The notes: generated by a model not told the origin, from the letters alone. A stretch of 15,033 nt of DNA from Lachnospiraceae bacterium (GCA_031285465.1 JAITWD010000236.1:1-15033), one strand, 5' to 3'. Shown: positions 1-7,649, numbered from the stretch's first letter. Numbers and translations: made by a program.

Positions 1-1
1 G

Positions 2-2977
2 GCATATTCCTTCCGCGATCTGACCGCTACTGATATCCGGGATGTGTTATGTATGCTGGCGGGTGATTTTGAACATAACCGTGAGATACCGGTAAGACCC
101 CGGGTCATTTATGACCGGATCCATGACCGGGTCAGCGGAGATGCCTACAGTCGCTTGCTGGCGGTGGCGGCCGGTGGCACCATTCCCGACAAGGGTTTAT
201 TCCTGGCTAAGACCGAAGAAGGGGTTACTTTGGGCGAGTTGGATGAGGAATTTGTCTATGAGACCCAGATCGGCGATAAGATTGTGCTGGGTGCATTTGC
301 CTGGCGGATATTGCGACAGGATCGTGACACCGTTTTCGTGGCACCGACATCGACCGACGGTGCCCGGTTACCATTCTGGAAGGGGGAAATAAAGGGGCGT
401 TCATTAAAGACCAGTCTGGAATTTGGTAAAATGAGCCGTCGGCTTATGCGCGGGATGGAGGAAGGAACCATTCTTGCCGATCTGGCGCAGCTGGGGCTTA
501 ATCATTTGGCGGCAGACAGTGCGGCGGACTTTTTAAAGCGTCAGCTGGCGGCAACCGGGGTATTGCCCGATGACCGGACCATTGTGGTCGAGCATTTTAC
601 CGATCATACCAATTGTCACCAGATCATGGTTCATGCCCTCTTTGGCAAGCGGGTCAATGCGCCGCTTTCGATGCTGATGCAGCAGGCGGCATCACAGATC
701 CTGAAGGTTAATCTGGGATGTGTCGATGAAGAAGACGGCTTTTTACTATATCCCTACGGTGAAGAGATCCTGCCGGAGGGGTTGCTTTATGCAATCGCAC
801 CCAAAGGCGCTCGTCGGCTTTTAGAGGCGATATTGCCACTGACGCCGGTATTTAGTATGACCTTTCGCTACAATGCCGCCAGGGCACTGATGATGGGGAT
901 GAAGAATCAAGGTCGTCAGCCACTGTGGCTACAGCGGTTAAAGAGTACCGAAATGCTGGATAGTCTGATCAGCCAGGAGCAGGATCATCCGTTAATCCGT
1001 GAAACCAGACGGGAGTGCCTGGAGGATCTGTGGGATATAGAAGGAGTGCTGTCTATTTTAAATGGGATCCAAAGCGGAGTTATTGCGGTGAGAGAGGTCT
1101 ACACCGAAGTGCCGTCACCCATGTCACTGCCACTGCAATGGCAGGTTGAGGCGGCAGAAATGTATTCTTATACCCCGACGACCAGCGGGTTGCAGCAGTC
1201 GGTCAATGACCAGCTAAATGCCCTGACCCAGATGGACCAAATAAAGCCGGGCGAAGAAGAACTCAAGCAACAAAGCAGACGCAAAAAAATCCCCGAAGAT
1301 ATGGAGCAGCTCCATTCGCTTCTGATGATCGAGGGCGATCTGCTGGCTGAGGAATTGGTGGAACTTAATATGCCGTCTGCACGTTCCTTTATTGAACAAC
1401 TGATCGCCAGGGATATCGTCGCTTATATCGAACCGGGGCTATGGATTGCCGCCGAGCATCGTGACCAATATGCGATCGCCCTCGGCGATAGTTATACCGA
1501 CGGAGAAATGACCACATCTTGTCAGAAAAGCAACTACAATAAACAAGACGGTAAAAAAGAGGCACTTGCCCATATAATCCGACGAATGCTCTATTATCGT
1601 GGTGCGATGTCACCGGAGCAGATAAGCGAGCGATACTTTTTGCCAATCGAGATTATTTGCGAAGTGGTCGATCATCTGCGGGAGCACAATGAGATCATCT
1701 GCGATGAAGGGGTCTATTTTCACGCTAAACATTACTCCCGCGCACGGACGGCGACCATCCGGAATCTTCGTGCCCAGATAAAGACCTGTCCGGGAACGGC
1801 ATACGCGGCGATCATGGCAGCAGTAGTGAGCCAAAATGCTACGGCCGATGAGCAGTTAGAGTTGACCATCCGCCGCTATTGCGGGCAGGCCTTTCCGGTG
1901 GCATGGTGGGAAACGGTCATATTGTCAAGGCGGGTAAAAGGTTACCGGGAAAATATGCTGGATTGCTTGTTGGCAAAGGGAGAATACTATTGGCGTTTTA
2001 CTGCGACCGGCGATCTGTGCTTCGAACGGTATGAAGAAATTGACTGGGATCAGCCGATCCCCTCACCGCAAGAAGATTGGAGCCCCGACGAGTTGCTGAT
2101 ATATCAAGAACTAATCAAAAGAGGTGCCAGCTTCATGCGGGCCTTTAATAATCTGCCCTTGACCGGCAATGCTCAGGAAAGCTTACTCTCCTTAGCTAAA
2201 AGGGGATATATATACGCCGATAGCTTTTTACCGGTCCGTCAATTGATGAACTGGGACAAAATAAAGAAAGCTTCGCCCCGTGCGCGGGTAAATGCCCGCG
2301 TCATGGCGCTGTCCGCAGGGCGATGGGATGTCGTCCGCCCCCGTAAGGAAATTAAAATAGAAGCATGGCTGGAACAATTATTTGACCGCCAGATCATTCT
2401 GTGCCGGGAAACCTATATCCGCCCGGAGTTGGACGGTCAAAAGGACAATAACCAGCCGGATATGGGATGGGGACAAGCATTATCAATTCTGCGGATATGG
2501 GAAGTTACCGGCCGGGTCCGCCGGGGCTATTTTGTGGCGGGGATGAGCGGAGCGCAGTTTATCCGTGCCCAGGATTATGAAGGAGTTACATTGGCATTAA
2601 AACGTCCGACCACAGATATTACCTGGCTAAATACCGTCGATCCAGCACAAATATGGGGTAAGGCATTGGGAGACAAAGAGGGAAAAGACTTTATAAACCT
2701 GCCCGGTACCTTGGTAGCACTACAGGGCGGTCGCCCGGTTATGGTTCTCGAACGTCAGGGAAAGATCCTCCGCCTTCTGGAACACCCAGACAGTGCCGCC
2801 ATCATCGAGAAAGACATTTTAGCCGCCATTACCGAATTGACATTGCTCTACAAACAAAAGAAACTATTGCCCGATAAGAAACGCCTAGTAATCAAAGATT
2901 ATCCGACCATTGCCGAGTCCGCACTTAAAACGGCCGGTTTTCACAAGGAAATGATGGATTACGTATTTTACATTTAA
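2..2977 (+). CDS. lhr: Lhr-family ATP-dependent helicase, C-terminal part (5' end outside window)
   Basis: Large superfamily 2 helicase of the Lhr type, a nucleic-acid repair helicase of the cytoplasm. The frame is open from base 2, giving 991 codons before the TAA at 2975-2977, so the GTG at 44 is not a real start. The usual length is about 1,400-1,500 residues; the two RecA-like motor domains and most of the first winged helix must lie upstream. Counting from codon 44, the characteristic Lhr core block is visible: GGTIPDKGLF at 44-53, GELDEEFVYE at 64-73, LGAFAWRI at 82-89 and PFWKGE at 110-115. The remaining roughly 800 residues fit the Lhr C-terminal region, which is known to hold repeated winged helices. 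No Walker motifs are present because that part is missing. Family identity is secure; the cellular role is inferred from the family. Confidence 0.9.
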   Translation, partial: AYSFRDLTATDIRDVLCMLAGDFEHNREIPVRPRVIYDRIHDRVSGDAYSRLLAVAAGGTIPDKGLFLAKTEEGVTLGELDEEFVYETQIGDKIVLGAFAWRILRQDRDTVFVAPTSTDGARLPFWKGEIKGRSLKTSLEFGKMSRRLMRGMEEGTILADLAQLGLNHLAADSAADFLKRQLAATGVLPDDRTIVVEHFTDHTNCHQIMVHALFGKRVNAPLSMLMQQAASQILKVNLGCVDEEDGFLLYPYGEEILPEGLLYAIAPKGARRLLEAILPLTPVFSMTFRYNAARALMMGMKNQGRQPLWLQRLKSTEMLDSLISQEQDHPLIRETRRECLEDLWDIEGVLSILNGIQSGVIAVREVYTEVPSPMSLPLQWQVEAAEMYSYTPTTSGLQQSVNDQLNALTQMDQIKPGEEELKQQSRRKKIPEDMEQLHSLLMIEGDLLAEELVELNMPSARSFIEQLIARDIVAYIEPGLWIAAEHRDQYAIALGDSYTDGEMTTSCQKSNYNKQDGKKEALAHIIRRMLYYRGAMSPEQISERYFLPIEIICEVVDHLREHNEIICDEGVYFHAKHYSRARTATIRNLRAQIKTCPGTAYAAIMAAVVSQNATADEQLELTIRRYCGQAFPVAWWETVILSRRVKGYRENMLDCLLAKGEYYWRFTATGDLCFERYEEIDWDQPIPSPQEDWSPDELLIYQELIKRGASFMRAFNNLPLTGNAQESLLSLAKRGYIYADSFLPVRQLMNWDKIKKASPRARVNARVMALSAGRWDVVRPRKEIKIEAWLEQLFDRQIILCRETYIRPELDGQKDNNQPDMGWGQALSILRIWEVTGRVRRGYFVAGMSGAQFIRAQDYEGVTLALKRPTTDITWLNTVDPAQIWGKALGDKEGKDFINLPGTLVALQGGRPVMVLERQGKILRLLEHPDSAAIIEKDILAAITELTLLYKQKKLLPDKKRLVIKDYPTIAESALKTAGFHKEMMDYVFYI

Positions 2978-2988
2978 GTAGGAGAATT

Positions 2989-3030
2989 ATGATTTATCAT
3001 CATCTAAAGGAACCAAGGGAGAAGAAATGA
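2989..3030 (+). CDS. Possible 13-codon small ORF coupled to the MFS gene
   Basis: An ATG at 2989 follows a good Shine-Dalgarno (TAGGAG, 2979-2984) just after the helicase stop and encodes MIYHHLKEPREKK. Its TGA (3028-3030) overlaps the ATG of the transporter gene as ATGA. This is the geometry of translational coupling, so it could be a leader peptide that delivers ribosomes to the transporter start. The peptide resembles no known family, and the transporter has its own SD (AAGGGAG, 3015-3021) inside this ORF. The SD and overlap are seen directly; translation is inference. Confidence 0.35.
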   Translation: MIYHHLKEPREKK

Positions 3031-4193
3031 TCACACTACTAATACTTATCATTACCTACATCGCCTTCATCAGCCTAGGTCTGCCCGACAGTATTATGGG
3101 TTCGTCCTGGCCGGTTATTTACCAGGACATCGGAGCCTCCATTGAAGATGCCGGGATAATCTTTATCATCGTTTCAATCGGAACGGTCCTATCCAGCTTC
3201 TTTAGTGATAAAATAATCCGCCGCCTGGGAACCGGTATGGTGACGGCAATCAGCGTAATGCTGACCGCCGCCGCCCTGCTGGGCAATGCCTTCGGACAAG
3301 ATTTTCGGGTTTTTTGTCTGCTGGCGATTCCGATGGGACTGGGGGCCGGTTCGGTCGATGCCGCTCTCAATAACTATGTTGCCCTCAATTATAGTGCCCG
3401 CCATATGAATTGGCTCCACTGCTTTTGGGCGGTGGGCGCCGCTATTGGACCGATGATCATGTCACATTTTATTTCAGGCAAGATGACCGGCAATTGGGCG
3501 GGTGGTTACCGGATTATCGGCTTTATCCAATTAACCCTGGCATTGCTACTCTTTATTTCGCTGCCACTGTGGAAAAGAGCCGAAGGAAAATTGCCGCCGG
3601 AGACAAAGAAAAAGGAGCCGGTTAAACTGGGTGAAGTATTACGGCTTCCGGGTGCGATAAAGGCATTGATCGCCTTTTTTTGCTATTGTGGAATGGAAAG
3701 TACCATCGGATTATGGGGGGGCAGTTTCCTGGTCATGGCGCGCGACCTGCCGGCGGAAACGGCCGCCCGTGTTGTAGCACTTTTCTATTTCGGCATCATG
3801 ATCGGGCGATTCCTGTCCGGGATCCTTGTGGCAAAGCTGAACAGTAAAAAGATGATCCGTATCGGCGAGATCCTGATGATCGCCGGATTGATATGGATCC
3901 TTTTGCCGGGGATCGACTGGATAATGTATTGCGGCTTCTTTCTGATCGGTGCCGGCTGTGCGCCGATCTACCCCAGCTTGATCCACGAAACCCCGGCAAA
4001 TTTCGGGAGTAAATATTCGCAGGCAATGATAGGGATCCAGATGGCGTTTGCCTATATTGGCAATATCATCATGCCACCAGTATTCGGTTTAGTAGGATCA
4101 CAGATCGGTTACGGAGCCTATCCCTTTTACCTGATTTTGTCGCTAATATTAATGACCATCATGGCAGAAGGAACGGTCAGGCGTACCGCTTAG
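3027..4193 (+). CDS. Major facilitator superfamily (MFS) transporter
   Basis: Inner-membrane secondary transporter of 388 residues, the normal MFS size, with about twelve hydrophobic segments. The first starts at residue 2 and is followed by the conserved-looking loop LGLPDSIMGSSWP (18-29). A motif A-like loop between helices 2 and 3 reads SDKIIRRLGTG (60-70), and a related GR-x3-G stretch occurs in the second half (GRFLSGILVAKLNSKK). The start is supported by AAGGGAG five bases upstream. It lies 49 bases after the helicase gene on the same strand and may be cotranscribed with it. The overall look resembles uncharacterised Bacillota MFS proteins; no substrate can be read from the sequence. 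Confidence 0.9.
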   Translation: MITLLILIITYIAFISLGLPDSIMGSSWPVIYQDIGASIEDAGIIFIIVSIGTVLSSFFSDKIIRRLGTGMVTAISVMLTAAALLGNAFGQDFRVFCLLAIPMGLGAGSVDAALNNYVALNYSARHMNWLHCFWAVGAAIGPMIMSHFISGKMTGNWAGGYRIIGFIQLTLALLLFISLPLWKRAEGKLPPETKKKEPVKLGEVLRLPGAIKALIAFFCYCGMESTIGLWGGSFLVMARDLPAETAARVVALFYFGIMIGRFLSGILVAKLNSKKMIRIGEILMIAGLIWILLPGIDWIMYCGFFLIGAGCAPIYPSLIHETPANFGSKYSQAMIGIQMAFAYIGNIIMPPVFGLVGSQIGYGAYPFYLILSLILMTIMAEGTVRRTA

Positions 4194-4233
4194 TAGGTCG
4201 AATAGTCTATCCAATCAAGGAAGGAAATGCGAC

Positions 4234-4259
4234 AGGGAAAATAATTCAGAAGTTTCCCA
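4234..4259. repeat. Possible decayed copy of the GGGAAA/TTTCCC palindrome family
   Basis: GGGAAA (4235-4240) and TTTCCC (4253-4258) form a 6-bp inverted repeat around a 12-base spacer that includes ATTCAG. The arms and part of the centre resemble the clearer copy at 10581-10615. The match is short, so this copy is tentative. Confidence 0.3.
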
Positions 4260-4342
4260 AAAAGACTTCCGAAAACCCATCTGAGCGAAATGATAGCCTC
4301 ATCTTTGATACAATCACATTATAAAGCTGCAAAATCCAAAAT

Positions 4343-4373
4343 GCCTGAAAGACGTGGTCTTTCAGGCGTTTTT
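4343..4373 (+). terminator. Rho-independent terminator after the MFS gene
   Basis: A perfect 11-bp inverted repeat, GCCTGAAAGAC (4343-4353) and GTCTTTCAGGC (4357-4367), with a GTG loop is followed by GTTTTT (4368-4373). It lies about 150 bases past the MFS stop and separates that unit from the BlaI-type operon. The rest of the 4194-4557 gap holds a possible decayed palindrome (4235-4258), a nested dyad (4383-4421) and the operon promoter; no gene is seen in it. Confidence 0.85.
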
Positions 4374-4382
4374 CATATTTAG

Positions 4383-4421
4383 AGCGTTTAGGTGCGTTGT
4401 TTTGACGCTACAAAACGCTAC
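4383..4421. repeat. Nested inverted and direct repeats of unknown role
   Basis: AGCGTTT (4383-4389) is the inverse of AAACGCT (4413-4419), and inside it GTTTTG (4399-4404) is the inverse of CAAAAC (4411-4416). ACGCTAC occurs twice, ten bases apart (4405-4411 and 4415-4421). The block lies between the MFS terminator and the BlaI-type promoter. It has no T-run, so it is not an obvious terminator; a protein-binding site or the edge of an inserted segment is possible. Confidence 0.3.
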
Positions 4422-4493
4422 TCAGATTTCTTAATAATTTATAGGGAAGAATTAAATCGTTCATATACAGGTTACACATTTCTAATTATCGTC

Positions 4494-4546
4494 TTGACAA
4501 CTTAACTCTATTAGTGTAGAGTGTTGACAACACTATATTTGTAGAG
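4494..4546 (+). promoter_or_regulatory. Sigma-A-type promoter with overlapping operator dyads for the BlaI-type operon
   Basis: A consensus -35 TTGACA (4494-4499) is followed after exactly 17 bases by a -10-like TAGAGT (4517-4522). Two dyads overlap the -10 and the likely start point: ACTCTA (4505-4510) with TAGAGT (4517-4522), and the near-perfect palindrome AGTGTTGACAACACT (4520-4534). The heptamer TGTAGAG occurs at 4515-4521 and 4540-4546. BlaI/MecI/CopY repressors bind such dyads as dimers and usually control their own operon, so autorepression is the natural inference. The sites differ from the classical TACA/TGTA box, so the exact operator is uncertain. Confidence 0.65.
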
Positions 4547-4557
4547 CGGAGATTATT

Positions 4558-4938
4558 ATGAATAAGGATAATAAAATTGCGGATACAGAACTAGAAATTA
4601 TGAAAACTGTGTGGGCACGGACAACCCCTATATCCAGTTCTGACATTGTGAGGGAGCTTATGGCTCAAAAAGGTTGGAAAGAGACGACTATCTACACCCT
4701 GATCAGCCGGCTTGTGGAGAAAGGCTTTTTGACACAGCAAAAGCAGAAACAGGTTTCCTATTACTCCCCGACGATTTCTGCGCAAGACTATGTATTGGAA
4801 CAGACACATAGTTTCGTTAATAAATTGTTTGGTGGCGATGCGAGAAAATTGATTTCGATGCTGTGTGAGAGCCAAAGCATAGGATTGGAGGAAATAAGAA
4901 GCCTACGTATGAACTGGGAGGAGGATACAAATGACTAA
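4558..4938 (+). CDS. BlaI/MecI/CopY-family winged-helix repressor
   Basis: DNA-binding repressor of 126 residues, the usual length for BlaI and MecI. Residues 7-70 form the winged helix, with a recognition-helix region KETTIYTLISRLVEKGFL (41-58) typical of the family; 72-126 is the dimerisation and cleavage tail. In S. aureus MecI/BlaI the partner protease cuts Asn101-Phe102. By my alignment the equivalent pair here is Met101-Leu102 followed by Cys103, so cleavage specificity probably differs. The gene starts 36 bases after the -10 element, has a GGAG-like SD (4547-4551), and its stop overlaps the start of the M56 gene by 8 bases. The classical beta-lactam signal is unlikely given the downstream genes; a metal or thiol signal is inferred. 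Confidence 0.93.
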   Translation: MNKDNKIADTELEIMKTVWARTTPISSSDIVRELMAQKGWKETTIYTLISRLVEKGFLTQQKQKQVSYYSPTISAQDYVLEQTHSFVNKLFGGDARKLISMLCESQSIGLEEIRSLRMNWEEDTND

Positions 4939-5953
4939 TCTTTTGATAAGAATCATGTTTATGTCTCTATCCGGTTCGCTAATAGCCTTGCTTTTGTTTT
5001 TGACTAGACCGTTAGTCAAGTTTAAATTATCTCAAACGTGGCAGTATTATATATGGTTGGCTGTGATCGCAAGATTACTGGTTCCATTTACGCCGGAAGT
5101 CAGTTTGATGAGTGGTCTATATGATTTATTTGAGAGAACGACGCAAATCGAGATCGATATTCGGGATATCCAGGCGGATACGGTTGCCGGTATTGTCTTA
5201 AGGTATATCGGAATCGTATGGTTTAGCCTTTCTTTTCTCCTCTTGGTGAAAAAAATAATCAGCTATCGTGCTTACATACGATTTATTGAAATGAGCAGAG
5301 AAAGAATAACCGATACTGCAATACTAAATCTACAGGAGAAAGTCTGCCGCGAACTTGGTTTGAAAAGAAACCTCGCCATGTATTCGCACAAATGGATATC
5401 CAGTCCTATGCTAATCGGCTTTTTCAAACCATATATTATTTTGCCAAGAATATTGACGGAATCCACACAGGGACTTCACTATATCATCAAGCATGAACTT
5501 GTGCATTATAAGCGAAAGGATTTCTTATATAAATGGTTGATCCAAATCATGTCATGCATTTATTTTTGGAATCCTGTCGTCTGGCTTATGCAAAACTCCA
5601 TATATAAAAGCTGTGAGCTTTCTTGTGACGAGAACGTAATCCGGGGGCTGGACAGCTCAGGCAAAAAAGCGTATGGGTCGGCGTTGCTTTACGCTATAGA
5701 AACGAGCGTTCGATACAGACGAGCTTCCGCCTTATCGTTAATGATGTGTGAGGAAGCAAAGCACATTACGGAGCGGCTGAATGCGATAAGGCGACATAAA
5801 AAAAGCGGGATTCCGATATTGGCGGCTTCTTTATTTTTAACCGCTGCGATTTGCTTTGGCTCGGTTTATGTTGGTGTGATTCAAACTATTTGCATAAACA
5901 ATAATTGTTATTGTAATGCGGCAATCACAAGAACACTCAGTGAAGGGAGATAA
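4931..5953 (+). CDS. M56-family membrane protease (BlaR1/MecR1-type) without penicillin-sensor domain
   Basis: Integral-membrane zinc protease that would inactivate the upstream BlaI-type repressor on signal. It has 340 residues, against about 585-600 for BlaR1. Hydrophobic segments lie near 5-25, 38-52, 88-110 and 294-318. The family block SSPMLIGFFKPYIILP is at 157-172. The zinc-protease motif HELVH is at 188-192, and E229 in CELSCDE (228-234) is the likely third ligand. BlaR1 carries an outer penicillin-binding domain after its last helix; here only about 21 residues follow, with three cysteines (C321, C326, C328). A strong SD, GGAGGAGG (4917-4924), lies inside the end of the repressor gene. 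Protease identity is secure; sensing by the short cysteine tail is inference. Confidence 0.92.
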   Translation: MTNLLIRIMFMSLSGSLIALLLFLTRPLVKFKLSQTWQYYIWLAVIARLLVPFTPEVSLMSGLYDLFERTTQIEIDIRDIQADTVAGIVLRYIGIVWFSLSFLLLVKKIISYRAYIRFIEMSRERITDTAILNLQEKVCRELGLKRNLAMYSHKWISSPMLIGFFKPYIILPRILTESTQGLHYIIKHELVHYKRKDFLYKWLIQIMSCIYFWNPVVWLMQNSIYKSCELSCDENVIRGLDSSGKKAYGSALLYAIETSVRYRRASALSLMMCEEAKHITERLNAIRRHKKSGIPILAASLFLTAAICFGSVYVGVIQTICINNNCYCNAAITRTLSEGR

Positions 5954-6964
5954 ATGATGAATAATGATGTAAAAAAAGTTTTAGTTATCAAGGGCATGAC
6001 GTGCACGGGATGTGAGCTTCGGATCGAAAACGCTTTAACAAAGATACCTGGAATGATCCATGTTAATATTTCTTATGCGGGCGAAAGTGCGCATATTACG
6101 TTTGATTCATCCATAACGGACATTGCGATGGTCACAGAGGTGATTGAAACACTCGGCTATTCGGTAAAATCCGTTGTAGATGCAGTTGCGCATCCTGATA
6201 AACCAGCACCTAAAAAATACAAAGGCATCATCATTGCCCTTGGCATTTTCGTGGTCATTGCCCTTATTATTGTAGGGCTAAATGCGGTATTTGATTTCAG
6301 CGCAGATAGTCTTGAGCCGAACGCGGGATATGGTGTTCTGTTTATTGTTGGAATTATTACGTCTTTGCACTGTCTGTTTATGTGTGGCGGCATAAGCCTG
6401 GCAACCTGTACCTCATATTCATCCAATCCTGACCGGTCATTCTCTAAAATCAAACCAAGTCTGCTCTATAACACAGGAAGAGTTGTTACCTGCACCGTCG
6501 TGGGAGGAATTGTAGGAAGTATTGGTTCGATCGTGAAAATGGCAACCGGCACGAGAGGAATTGTCTTAGCGATCGCGGGAGCATTTATGGTGCTGATGGG
6601 GCTTACTATGCTGAACCTGTTTCCGGCTCTGCGGAAAATAACGCCACGGCTACCTAAATTCTTGGGAAAAAAAGTGTATGATAAGATAGGAAGAAGTGGC
6701 CCTTTTGTAGTTGGATTACTCAATGGCTTTATGCCCTGCGGTGCGGTGCAAAGCATGCAGATCTATGCATTAGGTACGGGCAGTGCAATTACAGGGGCGT
6801 TGTCGATGTTTTTTTTTAGCGTGGGAACGGTTCCGCTTATGCTCGGATTTGGTGCTTTGACCTCTGCGTTAAGCGAGAGCTTCGCAAGTAAAATGATGAA
6901 GGTTGGTGCGGTTGTAATTATAGTGATGGGACTTGTGATGCTGTTGCGAGGGGTATTTCAATAG
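5954..6964 (+). CDS. HMA metal-binding domain fused to a DsbD_2/UreH-like (TauE/SafE-annotated) membrane domain
   Basis: Two-part membrane protein of 336 residues. Residues 7-75 form a heavy-metal-associated (CopZ-like) domain with GMTCTGC (14-20), Cys17 and Cys20 being the metal-binding pair. After a linker and a first helix (90-112) comes a membrane domain with two half-repeat signatures: HCLFMCGG (139-146) and GFMPCG (258-263). These are typical of the UreH/DsbD_2 group often annotated as sulfite exporter TauE/SafE. Relatives are found with copper handling and cytochrome oxidase assembly, so transfer of a soft metal or of reducing power across the membrane is the likely role; the substrate is unknown. 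ATG occurs at 5954 and 5957; the second has better spacing from AAGGGAG (5943-5949). It starts directly after the protease stop. Confidence 0.88.
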   Translation: MMNNDVKKVLVIKGMTCTGCELRIENALTKIPGMIHVNISYAGESAHITFDSSITDIAMVTEVIETLGYSVKSVVDAVAHPDKPAPKKYKGIIIALGIFVVIALIIVGLNAVFDFSADSLEPNAGYGVLFIVGIITSLHCLFMCGGISLATCTSYSSNPDRSFSKIKPSLLYNTGRVVTCTVVGGIVGSIGSIVKMATGTRGIVLAIAGAFMVLMGLTMLNLFPALRKITPRLPKFLGKKVYDKIGRSGPFVVGLLNGFMPCGAVQSMQIYALGTGSAITGALSMFFFSVGTVPLMLGFGALTSALSESFASKMMKVGAVVIIVMGLVMLLRGVFQ

Positions 6965-6986
6965 TAGTTTTGGGAGGGGGGATCAG

Positions 6987-7508
6987 ATGAAAAAAATTAC
7001 AAAGCAAAAAATGATATTGTTGATTGCTGGTTTGCTATTGGTTCTATTGGTTATGCATCCGCAGATTGTCTTATTAGACGGTGATCATACAATTGATAGT
7101 GAATTGGCATTGTTTATTGTGCCGGATATAGAAAAATGCTATTCCAACGCGAATGATGGTTTGTATATGAAGGATGGAAAAGATGACTTTTCACATGAAC
7201 AAAATCTAATGATATTTGACAACAGGAATGTTCTAATTATGGGATGTGGTCATGCCGGTGTCGTAAATATTTTGGAAAAGGCAGTAGCATATAAACCGGA
7301 GGTATGTGTAGGTGGCTATCACCTCTGGAATGCAATAAACAAAAAGAGTGCTTCCGATGAGTTACTTGAAGATATTGCGACGGAATTAGCAAAATATAGT
7401 ATTAATTATTATACATGCCACTGCACGGGACAAAAAGCATACGATTATCTTTCACGGCAATTGCCGAACATGAGTTATCTATCTTGCGGAGATTCGGTAG
7501 AAATATAG
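6987..7508 (+). CDS. Membrane-anchored C-terminal half of an MBL-fold (COG1237-like) protein
   Basis: 173 residues starting after a strong GGGAGGGGGG (6972-6981). Residues 1-8 are positively charged and 9-23 hydrophobic, so it is probably anchored with the rest outside the cell. Residues 66-173 match the C-terminal half of clostridial MBL-fold hydrolases of the COG1237 group: DDFSHEQNL (66-74), MGCGHAGVVNIL (85-96), VGGYHL (108-113), CHCTG (144-148) and a final SCGDSVEI. The N-terminal half that would hold the HxHxDH metal ligands is absent, and only 22 bases separate this gene from the one before, so no remnant lies upstream. Six cysteines (51, 87, 107, 144, 146, 167) remain. Hydrolase activity is doubtful; metal binding or partner binding outside the membrane is possible. 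A decayed gene is the alternative, but the good SD and operon position argue against it. Confidence 0.75.
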   Translation: MKKITKQKMILLIAGLLLVLLVMHPQIVLLDGDHTIDSELALFIVPDIEKCYSNANDGLYMKDGKDDFSHEQNLMIFDNRNVLIMGCGHAGVVNILEKAVAYKPEVCVGGYHLWNAINKKSASDELLEDIATELAKYSINYYTCHCTGQKAYDYLSRQLPNMSYLSCGDSVEI

Positions 7509-7561
7509 TTGAGCAATCGTAATAGTTGGTAATTTATAATGCACAATAAATCCGCCTAACA

Positions 7562-7598
7562 AAAGCGGACACTTTTCGCAATGTGAGGTGTCCGCTTT
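7562..7598. terminator. Probably bidirectional terminator between convergent units
   Basis: AAAGCGGACAC (7562-7572) and GTGTCCGCTTT (7588-7598) form an 11-bp stem around a 15-base loop, flanked by A and T bases on both sides. It lies between the half-MBL stop (7508) and the gatB stop (7650), which converge. An alternative smaller pairing, TCCGC (7551-7555) with GCGGA (7565-7569), competes for the left arm. The T-runs are short, so efficiency is uncertain. Confidence 0.75.
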
Positions 7599-7649
7599 AC
7601 TGTTTCTTTCTTCTATACGCTACGGAACAAGATACCGTAAATCTAAATT

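Noticed and set aside
44..46. GTG at 44 as the start of the helicase gene
   Set aside because: The frame is open to base 2 and the protein begins in the middle of the Lhr core, so the real start lies outside the window.
4558..5953. BlaI/M56 pair as a beta-lactam resistance regulator
   Set aside because: The M56 protein has no penicillin-binding sensor domain, and the operon holds no complete beta-lactamase or PBP gene; the MBL-like gene is only a half domain of a different subgroup.
4405..7623. ACGCTAC at 4405-4411, 4415-4421 and 7617-7623 as attachment or target duplications of the A+T-rich segment
   Set aside because: Seven bases are too short to separate from chance, and no integrase or transposase accompanies them.
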